Shown in pieces: positions 22,991-33,888 of a stretch of 64,000 nucleotides of DNA (position 1 is its first letter; each line of letters opens with the position of its first letter). The notes under the pieces were generated by a model. It was given only the letters and a program-made list of their open reading frames with translations. It was not told the DNA's origin and ran no database searches. Both the position numbers and the translations under genes were made by a program. The stretch spans positions 44,438,372 through 44,502,371 of the forward strand of contig CM040089.1 of NCBI GenBank assembly GCA_022496805.1, written 5' to 3'. Source of the stretch: Pohlia nutans (Eukaryota > Streptophyta > Bryopsida > Bryales > Mniaceae).

Positions 22991-23862
22991 ATGATAAAAC
23001 ATGATGTACACAGTTCAAATGATGTGTATTGTTTTTAGAGCAATGAATTAATACATGATTTAGTTAATCACCTCAATACTAAACTAAGAGGTGATTGGCT
23101 AGGAGCATTACAACTAATCTACGACTAATTTAACAGAGTTGTATATCAATAGTGACAGGGTTTCATCCATCTTCAACACCCTCTCTAAAACTCTAGGTTC
23201 AAAATTAGTTTCTACTAGGACAATATTGTTGTACACAATGTCTCACTACAGATTGCTTCTGACAGAGATTTTGGAGCAGTTGCAAGAAATAGTAGAGACG
23301 CTATCTGCGGTGAGAGTCAATCTACTTGGCGGTGCTAATTTTACAGTATTTTTCCATTTGAGAAATGACTAATCCTTATCTTGTTTCATCTTGCAGCTCG
23401 AAATTTTGTTCCTCGTCGTCTGGCTGCTAGCTGTTGCTTTGCGTCGACTGTGTGACTTGATCTCGTGTGGAATTCTCTCTAGACTTATCGGTTCTAGTGA
23501 CCATTAGGAAATTCTAAGGAGACAGTCTAGGATTTCTAATAAGTCCTTAGGGTTTGAACATGAGGTTTGTTCGTCAAGTAGACCAATTGAATCAAACCGT
23601 AGGTTTCCATATGTGTATACCCGACACAAATTCGAGCACAAATTCTATGTTGTGTGAATTGGGGGCACTCCTGGTATTTATACTAGTTGGAAGGAATGTA
23701 AATAATAAGTGACAGGTTTTAGTGGAGCTAAACATAAGAGCTTTAGGTCACAAAAAGATGCAGAAGCTTTTCTACAGGTTTGAGGTTATGTTACTACCCT
23801 CTCTAAGATCTAAATCTCAAATTGGCATAGAATGAGAATTGGATAACTTGTGAATTTGAGAT
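22991..23862. other. Sequence left of the copia relic
   Basis: No gene. It may include remains of the copia element's 3' LTR or untranslated region (it lies just beyond the RNase H end), but no second LTR copy was found to prove it. Confidence 0.3.
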
Positions 23863-25980
23863 TTAGGTTTTTACCTTGTTCGAGAGTGCTGGTAGGTTGA
23901 GCAGCTTCAAACAACTCTCGAACTTGGTGAAGCCCAGTGCTTTTGTCAGAATGTCGGCCGGTTGACGGTATGTTGCAATATATGTAACTTTGACTTGATT
24001 TTTCTCCACTATATCATTCTCGCACATAGTGTAGATGAATCTCAAAGAGTTTTGTCTTTGAATGATACATTGGATTTTTGGAAATCTTGGATAGTGCATT
24101 GATTCTCACACCTCAGGTCAATGGGTCCTTCCTTGACAAAGCCTAATTCCCTATATAAGTTTCAAATCTAGATAGCTTCCTTTGTTGCTTCGATTAAAGC
24201 TCGATATTCAGACTCTGTTGAGGAGAGTGTAACACAAGTTTGTTTCTTTGTGCACCAGGTTATTGGTGTTCCACATATCGTGAATAAAAAAACTCTCGTG
24301 GATTTGTGCTCATCAATATCTCCCCCCCAATCGGCATCGATGTATTCGGTGAGCACCAATTCATTGTTTGTTTTATAGAACAACCCGCAGTGAATTGTGC
24401 CTTTCATGTAGGGCATGATTGATTTGACTTTTTGAAGGTGTGCTTTATGTGGACACTGCATAAACCTCGACACGAGGTTTACCACAAATGCTATGTCCCA
24501 TCGGGTATTTGTAAGAAAAACTAACTTCCCACCATGCGTTGATACATCTGTGCATTTACAAGAGGAGATTTCATATTTTTTTCTGAGTTTGAGATTCGTG
24601 GGCAACGGAGTATGAGTGGGATTGCAATAAGCAAGCCCAAATTCGTCAACTATGCTTTGTGCATAGTCCAACTAATGCAAGAAGCAGCCGTTAGAACGAT
24701 GATCGAATTGTACATACCCACGTATTTGGAACAGAGACATGAGGAGGTCATATCAAATTTCTGCTCTAGTTCATGTCTTAGAAAGTATATTTTTTTTGTA
24801 AAGTTTCTTGTAATAAATAAATCATCAACATAGAGATCGAGTATGATGATCTTGCCTTCACAATTGAAGTAGTATAGGTTTCCATCGGAAGAAGACTGCT
24901 TCATTCGATTTCTTTTGAGAAACTCATTTATCTTTCTTTACCACGCGAGGGGTGCTTGTTTTAATCCATAGAGGGCACGATCGAGCTTACATTACAGACC
25001 AAGTACACCTGACTTTCAGCTTAGTAACCTTGTAGTTTTTGAACACCTCCTCATGTAATCTTGCATTCAAAAACGTTGTTTTGACATCCAAGTGGTGTAT
25101 TTGCCATCCTTTGGAACATGCAAGAGTACTAACAACTTTTATTGTGTTCGATATGGCTACAAGAGCAAACGTCTCACTGAAGTCAACACCAGCCTTCTGT
25201 TCGCAACCTCGCACAACTAGGCGTGTTTTAAAACGTTGTCATGTTCCGTTGATTCAATTCTCAACTTCACCTTAAATATCCAACGTGAGGTAATAGCTTT
25301 CTTCTTGGAGTGTAACTTGACTAAGTTCCATGTCTTCATCTTGGATATACTTTCCATTTTTTCATCCATTGCTCCTTTCCAATATATATCATCTTGTACC
25401 TGTTGATATATGTCAGATCTTGTTCAAGGTTTGCAATAAAACCTTCAAGTCTCACGTTGGTTTTTTGTTGGCTTTGAGACTTCATGACTTGTGTCTGGAC
25501 CTTAAGGTGTGGTTTATGCTTGCGAGAGTACGTGAACTTGGGTCTAGGAGAGTTCTAACTGGATGCAGCAGAACTAGAGTTGTTCGGGTACAAATGTTCA
25601 AATGTTCAATAGATGTAGAAGAGGGAGTAGATGTGACAGAATTATCTGGCAAGCCGTGAGGTGGAGGAAGCAGAGTAGAAAAGATTGGAACTGAGCTACT
25701 TTCTGGAAGAAGAGTGATACCAGATTGGGTGAGCTAAGCCGAGACAACTGGTATAGCTGTATGGATTCTCCATTGTTGATAAAATGATGTAGCCGTTTCC
25801 ACCGCATCTATGTTTGTGGATGGCATTTCTGTTTCGTCAATTTTGACATCCTTGAAATGAAAATCTTCCTTGATGAGGGACAATAACAACGATACCCCTT
25901 GGTCGTTTCGTCCCAGCCAAGAAGTGTGCACTTCATGGATTTGGCACCCATATATGGTTCAATGTACTCTATTGATGATT
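23863..25980 (-). pseudogene. Decayed Ty1/copia pol
   Basis: Fragments in the order expected for copia pol on the minus strand: an integrase/RT linker (about 25980-25734); RT with DFSETFALV and HHLDVKTTFLNA (25214-24987); the catalytic YVDD in LDLYVDDLFITR (24904-24650); RNase H with DADWGGDIDEHKS and VTLSSTESEYRAL (24671-24168); and the C-terminus with QPADILTKALGFTKFE (24099-23863). Frameshifts and stops break it repeatedly, and gag, protease and most of integrase are missing. LTRs were not delimited. An old, dead insertion. Confidence 0.85.
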
Positions 25981-26515
25981 GAATACACTAATTTATAGGA
26001 GGTCAAAGGAAAAACGCAACATGAAAATTAAACTAGAGTTTGAATTAAAGGATATCTCTAATGCATTCCGGGCCAAACTAGTTTCTAAGAAAGTGCAGAG
26101 GAGATTGGTTACAAATGCAAAGTGGGGATGGTCGGTTGTTCTTTGTTTGTGGCATCGAGGGCAGCTAAAAATTCCTGACGAATTTTTTAGCTGCCAAAAT
26201 TTTCGCCTAGTAAGAATTTTTGCCAAAATCTTACTTGCTTCTGATCCAGGTGAATTTAACACTATAAATTTTGAGAAATAAAATGGATGGAATTGCCAAA
26301 TCATCTCTGAAAATATAAGAGTCGCCAAATTTTGGATGTTTTTCTATTTATAGATAATGCACTGGATGAATGTGCAAAACACAATACAATCTATTTTCCT
26401 GTCTGTCTTCTTGGACGCCGCTCATTCTACCAACTGAAAAACAAAATTTATTCACTGATTAAAGGAGACAGTGAGTTGATCCTTGTTATGGCATTCAACA
26501 ACTTTCTATTTCTCA
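25981..26515. other. AT-rich spacer
   Basis: Nothing recognisable; short overlapping ORFs on both strands without domains. Confidence 0.35.
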
Positions 26516-27099
26516 TTAACCCTTAACTGCCTAAGCGTCCATTTTTTGGACGATGTACAGATTTCATCCATGTATTCTCATCCGCCATGCACTTTTTACA
26601 GTGTGGATTATTTACTATAGATTTTATGGGAAGTTGGCTTCATGCATGTGTGAACTGAGAGAAAGGGGATGATTTGTGAAATTTTTATGCCTCATTTCAT
26701 ATTGCAATGATTCACCAAAAATTTATAAGATCTTAATTCAAAACGAATCAAAAGTGCTTTTGAAAAAGTCAACTCATAAAATTAAGCAACCAAAAAATCT
26801 CCAAAAATCACTACACTTAGAGTATTACATTTCAACCAATCACAAAAAATTTCATCCACAGATTGTCAATATCTTATTCGTAGTCGAATTACAAAAGAAT
26901 TTTGAATTTTGAGTTTCAAATTTTATACAAAATATTGGTGATAGCAATCATAGATCTAATTGTATGGATAGAATCTAAAATTCATAATGTACAACTTTCA
27001 TTCATACATCAAGTTTAAAATATCCCTCTTAGTTGTATTTTATAATGCATCTTTGCAATTCTCCAAATCTGGAGAGGGTTGTAGGCATTTAGGGGTTAA
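26516..27099. mobile_element. TTAA-flanked element, family A copy 3 (inverted)
   Basis: 584 bp in reverse orientation to copies 1 and 2. Ends TTAACCCTTAACTGCCTAAG and (reverse complement) TTAACCCCTAAATGCC, each with TTAA. Confidence 0.75.
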
Positions 27100-28198
27100 T
27101 CCTGTGACAAAAATTAATCCAGCAACAATGAACCCAACAAAAAATAATTATTTTCTATCCATTAATTCATTCTCTATTTCCAATGCATTGGGGTTCTCTA
27201 TTTATAATTATTTTTTGCCGACCCCGACGGCCAAGTACGGTGCATAGGGGTTTGGCAAGCACATTCAAAAAAGAAATATATGAAAGAAGTTTTTAAAAAC
27301 AGTGAAACAATTCAAATCTACCAAAGATAACACAATTTAAAACTTAAAATTTTAATCAATTAAAAAAGAATTGAAAAAATTCGAATATATTTTTCTTCAC
27401 ATATTTGAACATTTAAAAAAAAATTAGCTCAAAATTCCAACCCTAAGCCCTTTTTTCTCCTTCTACTGTAGTTTACTAGTAAGTTCCGCAACCTCCTGCC
27501 TAATATTTAATTATTTATAAAAATATATTTAGGAAAAAAGAATATTCTCTAAAATATATTTTCCCCCTTACAAAGAATATTTTTTCCAAAATTTTAGGCA
27601 TCTATTTTTAGAATTAGTTTCTGCATAACATGCTAGTAAACTACGGTATTCTAGAATTTCGAGTGCATAATATGCACTGTAACAATGCACTCATTTTACT
27701 TTGATTTGTGTTCTATTAAGAAGTATATCATATTTTTAGGAATTTCTTGAGATAGTCACTTAGGTTGCACTCTCACTAATTAAACCAAAACAAATCTCAA
27801 AACTTCACAACTTAATGTCACAAATTCTCAAAAATCTCAAAATCTTGAAAAGAATCGAAAAGAGTGCATAGCAACTACAATTTTGGGGCACCGTACCTTG
27901 TAACTATCCCATATTAAGTGACAAAATAACCAAGTGGTTGACCTACGTCTTAAGACGAGCTTGTGGCAGGGCTTGTGGTCGTCTGGCAGGTCTACAAGCT
28001 AGTCTTCCCAGTCTAGTTTTATAGTAGTGATGGTGTAGAATCATGTACCTAATAAGGTGGAAGTACCTATTACCATCCATTTAAGAAATTTAAACATCTT
28101 GGAGGATATACAAAGTGTATCACAACTTTTTACGGGAAAGATAAATTTTAGTGGAGTTGAATCTAAGTGAAATCATATATTTCCAATAAAATTTGTAA
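27100..28198. other. AT-rich intergenic DNA
   Basis: No gene or clear repeat found. Confidence 0.3.
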
Positions 28199-28206
28199 TT
28201 TCAGAA

Positions 28207-29024
28207 CTCGGGTGGGTCACTCTTCATATATTTTGGGTACCACGTGAGGCGAGGGGGTGTTTTTTAGAGGGCTATTTACCTCCTAGCTGAAATTAAAAGG
28301 ACCCCTATGATTACTTAATGGGAAAAAATGGCCTATATTATGGACTCTATCATTTTTTATAAAACGGCGACCAATGCAATTTTTTATATGCTATCTTCTT
28401 TGTAAAGGCTTAAATATAATCTAAAAGTAACATGATTTTCAAAATTTGAGAAAAATGGCCTCAAAAAAATGACCAGAACTTAACCTTCTTTCATACATTC
28501 TGGAAAATGTGCACAAAATACTTCAAAGTTGTTCCAATTTCAGAATCAGTGCTATCGATGTTCACTTTGATTTTCTTTTGAAGCATTACCTTACAGTTGA
28601 GTAGAAAAACAATAGGCAAACAATAGAACTACATGAGTCAACCACCAAGCAAATAACCTCATACCCATGCAAGAATTGAGCTTTCATCCACTTCTAGATC
28701 TACTTTTCGTCCACCGCGTAGCTGACCGCCTTTTCCTACCAACTGTGATCCAGCTATTTTTCCCCCCAAAACAGGTTGTACTCAATTTAATACTTTGGAT
28801 CCCAATATCCCATTAGCAATTCCCTAAATTACATGTACTAAAATCATAATGGACCAGAATTGTGGTGTACCTAAATTATTTATAATGGCATGTACTATTT
28901 CATTGCATTCTATCTTATTTGTAATTTTTTTATAAATTCTTATAAATTTTACCTATGATGAATAAAACCCATGCTATTTTCTGCCGTACGTTGTTTGTAA
29001 AATGTAGTAAGTGACCCACCCGAG
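28207..29024. mobile_element. MITE with 8-bp target duplication (hAT-like)
   Basis: 818 bp with inverted ends CTCGGGTGGGTCACT and flanking 8-bp direct repeats TTTCAGAA (28199-28206 and 29025-29032). An 8-bp duplication is the hAT hallmark, although the end sequence is not the usual CAGGG. No transposase ORF. Confidence 0.7.
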
Positions 29025-29032
29025 TTTCAGAA

Positions 29033-30107
29033 CCTATGAATTTTCAAAGTGGACTGTCCTGAAAATACAAAACCATCTCTAAATAGGGGTCATGAGCATT
29101 CCAAAAAAGCTCTATAGTCATTCAAAAGTCAGTCTATATTTGATAGAGAAGTTACTTTAATTTGCCTTGTTTACACCCAATTCCACCTATTTACACCCAA
29201 TTCCACCTATTTACACCTAAAGAATCTATCTAATTGCCATGCTAAATTGCTTCATTCATTGTCTTAATTGCTAAATCATCACTTTGTGATCTCGTTTTCA
29301 TTCATTGAAGTACCCAAAACTGCTCTATTTACACCTTATTCCACCTATCACTTAATGCATTTAGTGTTCACTTGAGATGAAATTAGAGGTCAATGATAGG
29401 GTATGGAATTGAGTCTTGGGTGGTTTTAGGTACGTCTACCTTACTCCCACACTCTTCTACTACTATATCATTCTTTGTAAGGCTTGAAATGTCCCTTCTT
29501 AAAATAAAACTATGGAATGGCAAATGTGCTTGCACTTATGTTTAGATTTGCAACTTACTATCAGTGATTTTTGTTGCTAATTTTAGCCAAATTGCTACAC
29601 TACTTTTTGCTAATAGCCAAGGTGGGTTTTTAGTGCGTGCTCTTCCAATGTGTCCTTGTATAGTTGGACCTTGTATTGTGTGTCAATATGTGATGGGTTG
29701 TTGTTCCTAGTGTAAGCAAATGATTGGGGGTAAATTTTGGCTTTTGGAATTAGTACCACACGCACTATCAACAAAAAGTAGTGTACATAAATTTTGGGCT
29801 GACTAATTGATACAAAGGATTTTTGAAAAAGAAAAAAAGAATAATAGTCAGATTTCCTACATGGAGTCAAGATGTGTAACCTCTTTAAACCTAGGTATCA
29901 TCAAAGTATTGCCCAAGTAGCACCTAGGTATCACATGTGTATTACCCTGATATTACCTATTGTATATATTAATATGAAAAGAGCATCCAAAGAGCCTGGA
30001 TTGCTCTTCAAGCCATGGAAAAGTAGCAAAAATGCTAAACTCTCTCATGACAAAAAAAAAAGCACTGCTTATTGTACCTTGGTGAACTCTTGAAAGGAAA
30101 GGTCAGT
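29033..30107. other. Intergenic DNA with a short tandem repeat
   Basis: ATTTACACCCAATTCCACCT repeats directly at about 29169-29210 and again, less exactly, near 29328. No gene. Confidence 0.4.
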
Positions 30108-30951
30108 AGAGTTATCCGCTAATTGACTACCTTAAACAGGGGTTCCTTGCCTCCCCATGGAGAGAAACGCTAACTGAGCACCTAAAAATTAAATAGACAA
30201 AAAGAGACGGCAAGTTCTGCATATGGAATGAAAGAGGGGCCATTCGCAGACACTATTCACTGCATGAATAGTGAGAATATATTTACGAGCGATGGCACTA
30301 TTCACTGCATGAACAGGACTTGCTCCTATTCACAACATGAGCACTCACTCTCTTATTCCTAAATTAGCCAAAAGCCCCTTCTTGCTATGATCGTGGTAGC
30401 TATTCATGTTCCAAACCTCCAAACTTAGGACCAAACTCAAAATCGGTCTATTTTTCAGCAAAATGATTTCACGTCCTTAGTTTATTTTTGCAGAAGAACT
30501 GAAGTTCTATTTTCGCACCTCACATTAGAAAGATTCTGAGGTCTCCAAGGGGCCGTGAGTTGAACCAGCACCCTCATGCACATAAATGAATATAAAAAGA
30601 AAAAGAAATCCGGGCAAAAAAAAAAAATTATTTAAAAAAATAAAATTTAAATGTTTAAAAAAAATGTAATTTTTAATAATTAAACCATTATTAAATTATT
30701 ATTTTAAAAAATATTATTAAAAAACATTAAAAAAATAATAAATCCAAATCTGACGTGACCAAATTTTGGCCACGTCGGATTTGATTTTTTAAATATTTTT
30801 AAATATTTTTTATTTTTTAAATATTTTTTTTGCATGGCATCTTTGGCCAAATTTGCAGCCCTTTGGAGGCCTCAAAACATTTGTAATGACCTCTCTTTTA
30901 GGGGAATCTAGGGTCAACAACCCCACTTTCTATGAGTTAGCGGATAACTCT
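30108..30951. mobile_element. Inverted-repeat element with AGAGTTATCCGC ends
   Basis: 844 bp bounded by AGAGTTATCCGCTAA (30108) and its reverse complement ending at 30951. The interior contains an A/T foldback centred on a palindrome (30751-30783) with ACGTGACC / GGCCACGT arms. The end motif recurs elsewhere (46219, 46577, 45145, 62048, 58138). No target duplication seen. Confidence 0.5.
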
Positions 30952-30969
30952 GGCGTCTCAAAAGAATCT

Positions 30970-31548
30970 TTAACCCCTAAAGGACCATAAGGCCCCCACG
31001 CGGCTTCTGGAACTAGAAAGTGAGGAAATTCGAGTTCTTGGGCTTTGAATTGTAGGATGAGCAACAAAGAGACCCTGGCTCTTTTTGAGAGTTGAATCTG
31101 TAGGTACTTCCTGATCGGAAATTCATGAAGTGTGCGATTTTTGGTGATTTTTTTGAGTTGCAAGGAGGCTATCTAGGCGTCACTTCAGACCCTCATATCT
31201 TCCTCCTCACACCTCCAAATTACGTGAATTTTTTGCACATGTTTAAAATGATGATCTCTACGCACAGTAAAAATTTCAGAATTTTTGGAGCACTTTTGAA
31301 CAATCCGATTTCAGCATATGTACAAAATACCCCGAACGAGTTCCATCAATCTTCTCAACGGTGGCATTTTCTCAAAAATTGTGCGATTTTGTTGATCCTT
31401 TTTTCATACAAAAGCTACGTAAGTCTTCTTTAATTTCAACAGTGCCGATCATCCAAATTACCCCACACCAATGAGGAATTGAGCTTGTTACAAGAGCTAG
31501 TCAAGAAAACAAGAGCTAAGTTCAACACCCCGGTCCTTTAGGGGTTAA
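30970..31548. mobile_element. TTAA-flanked element, family D copy 1
   Basis: 579 bp. Ends TTAACCCCTAAAGGACCATA and (reverse complement) TTAACCCCTAAAGGACCGGG with perfect TTAA on each side. The interior aligns by eye along its whole length with the copy at 46650. Non-coding. Confidence 0.8.
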
Positions 31549-33888
31549 AGATAGTTTCATGTGTTACTTTTCAAATGTATTGGGATTGTTGCCTGATCTG
31601 ATGTATATAAGTAACTGCACAGCGTACTTTAGACGCTGTGTACTGTACATATTTCTGTCAGTGGTTAATTTCTTCTGCTCTTGATATCAAAATCAATCTT
31701 CAGTTATTGCTTACTGAAGAACGTGCATGTGGATCTCAAGCCTATTCCGTATCATGCATGCACATCACTTAAATTTTGATGACCTGTTTTTATGACCTTC
31801 GTCATCATGTGCGGATTGTATCTGCAATTCCACACTATACGTGAGCATGGCAATGAGAAATTGTATCACGTTTAGCATTACCAAATGAATCATGATTGGT
31901 AGCAACAGGAGCCCGGCCATATGATAACAATTAATTTCACTACTAATTGTCTTGGTACTCAACCAATCTATTATATAATGGAGGGTGGTGCACGTACACA
32001 CTCCTTCGATCTCCGGAATGGTCGTGCCGGGCTCTAGCACGACCCAACCTTGCCTATTATATAACGCAAACTGTAAACGAATGCACGCACGTACACGGGG
32101 ACGCTTCCGCATTTGAAACCGTCGTGCCGGACCCAACATGAACCAACCTGGTGTAATATATAACGCAAACCCGCACACACGCACGCCATGACGTTTCTGC
32201 CACTGGAACCCGGGCCAACCTAGTTAAATGAATAGCTACACCTACATACAGTTTATGTTTGTAAGTTTGCACTAGTGGGATACAGTGACGTTTTTCACTC
32301 TGAAATCGAGTCAGACGGCGCCACTTCTCACTCGATATAGTCGTGGGGTACTTCGAGGTTGTTGAGTGCGATTCGTCACATAGGACGGGCCTCTACAATG
32401 CGTCATCGATTTAGCGCTGAAGCGTCTACAGTACATAAAGCCTGTGGGAGGGAAAAAAAATTTGTGTCCTTTGTGAGGAATCCTCACACCTGAATGCCTG
32501 TCGTACATAGACTCACGACCACTACAACATGTGACGACGAAGATGATCGAACTGGAGACCTTCCAACTGCGAGCTATCGACCTTGCTGAGCTCCGAAAGC
32601 CAACGGCCTAGCCTTGAAACTGCGATGAATTTATTGAAATTCCTTTGGGCTTTACAGAACCCATTGAGAACTTCATGGCTCCAGCATAGCACCAGAGTGA
32701 CTAGACGTCGTCGGAATTGCAGGGAAATTGTGCGATGCAATTAGACAAGGCCTGGAGACTCCAAATTTCTACTTTCTCCAGTTATGCGGAGTGGACAAGC
32801 CCACTGAATGCTGTCAGTGCGGGTCTCCTATTGGCTAAGAGAAAATGTCAAACAAGCTCGGTTAGAAATCGTACTAATAGTAAGAAATAATTTAGACTCC
32901 TACTGATTCTTCAACAGTTTCTTGTAGTGTTCAGAATGGTCCTCTTATTGCTGGGTCAGAGCGCTGTACAGTGAGAAACGTCAGGCACCCCCGTGTCTGG
33001 TAGTGAGAAGCGACGGTCTTCCTACTAGTGTTGGAACGACCAGCATTGAGGCAGTCAGGGTCACATTTGCTACGATAAAATCAATAGATTTTTCTGCTTG
33101 CGTGCTTCTAGGATGTTCTTTTTCCTCTTGACCCGCTCTTGTCTTGTAATCACTGGCCTGCCGATTCAGACACTGGAGCTCGTGTGAGGCTCAAATTCAA
33201 GCATGTTCTCCTCACAAAATTTTCAGTCTCATGAACCGTTTCCTCAGTCATCAGGACTAGCTAGCTAGCAAGACTTCACCACACACGTCCAAAACCTCAA
33301 CAGCCAGGAGATAGATCATGTATTCCGGGGTCGTGGAAGGCCTGTAAGTTAACTGGTTTGCAACATCCCAGCGAGCAGCTGAATTTTCAAAATGGACAGT
33401 TTACCGTCACATGTACTTCTAGCAATGAAGTGTTGTGGACTTCTGGCTTGGTCTGTGACCCTTCTTTTAGAAATGCACTCCCTGGATTGATATATATGGA
33501 TGGCCGGGGCCCGGGGTTTTGGGGCGGGAACGTCACGGAAGAGAAGCCAGGTCCTTCTAGATATATATATTTATAGTGCGCAACCAAATCGATGCTTTCG
33601 AAAAAGCGGAGGTGGAGTAAAGAAGAGAATTCCCGGAATGGTAACACAGTAAACTTTGTGCACAGTGCTCTACTTTACGAGTTCCTTTTTTGGGCACCTA
33701 CACATGTAAGTTACATGTTTCTCCTTTCAAACGTCCAAACCAGTAAGCTTTGAATCTCTCAACACGATGACCTCCCCGCCATCTTTTTGCTCCAGTTGCT
33801 CCACCTCTTGTTTTCTGATTCTACTTTCGGGATTGTCCGTGAGCAGTTGGGTATCGTAGTAGTAGCTCTTGCATTTCGTGTGCAGGGC
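31549..33888. other. Intergenic DNA and upstream region of the coiled-coil gene
   Basis: GC content is higher than in the surrounding repeats. 31967-32260 holds three degenerate tandem modules with TATATAA motifs. A weak tRNA-like stretch lies on the minus strand near 32540-32620 (A-box-like AGCTCAGCAAGG, B-box-like CAGTTCGATCA). No gene was supported before 33889; the last few hundred bases are probably promoter and 5' UTR. Confidence 0.35.
31967..32260. repeat. Three tandem modules with TATATAA motifs
   Basis: Diverged units of about 87-98 bp start near 31967, 32054 and 32152. Each begins with TATTATATAA or TAATATATAA, the second and third followed by CGCAAAC, with GTCGTGCCGG and CACGTACAC segments in the first two. 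One unit also holds a GGTCGTGC/GCACGACC hairpin. Confidence 0.55.

Noticed and set aside
29165..29215. Short direct repeats considered as a CRISPR-like array
   Set aside because: Two or three tandem copies with no spacers in a plant genome; a plain tandem duplication.
31765..32184. 139-codon minus-strand ORF with internally repeated protein sequence
   Set aside because: The protein repeat merely reflects the TATA-module tandem repeat; no domain, and the frame is not conserved between modules.
32540..32620. Possible tRNA gene on the minus strand
   Set aside because: A- and B-box-like stretches exist but no cloverleaf (acceptor and anticodon stems) could be formed; at best a SINE fragment.
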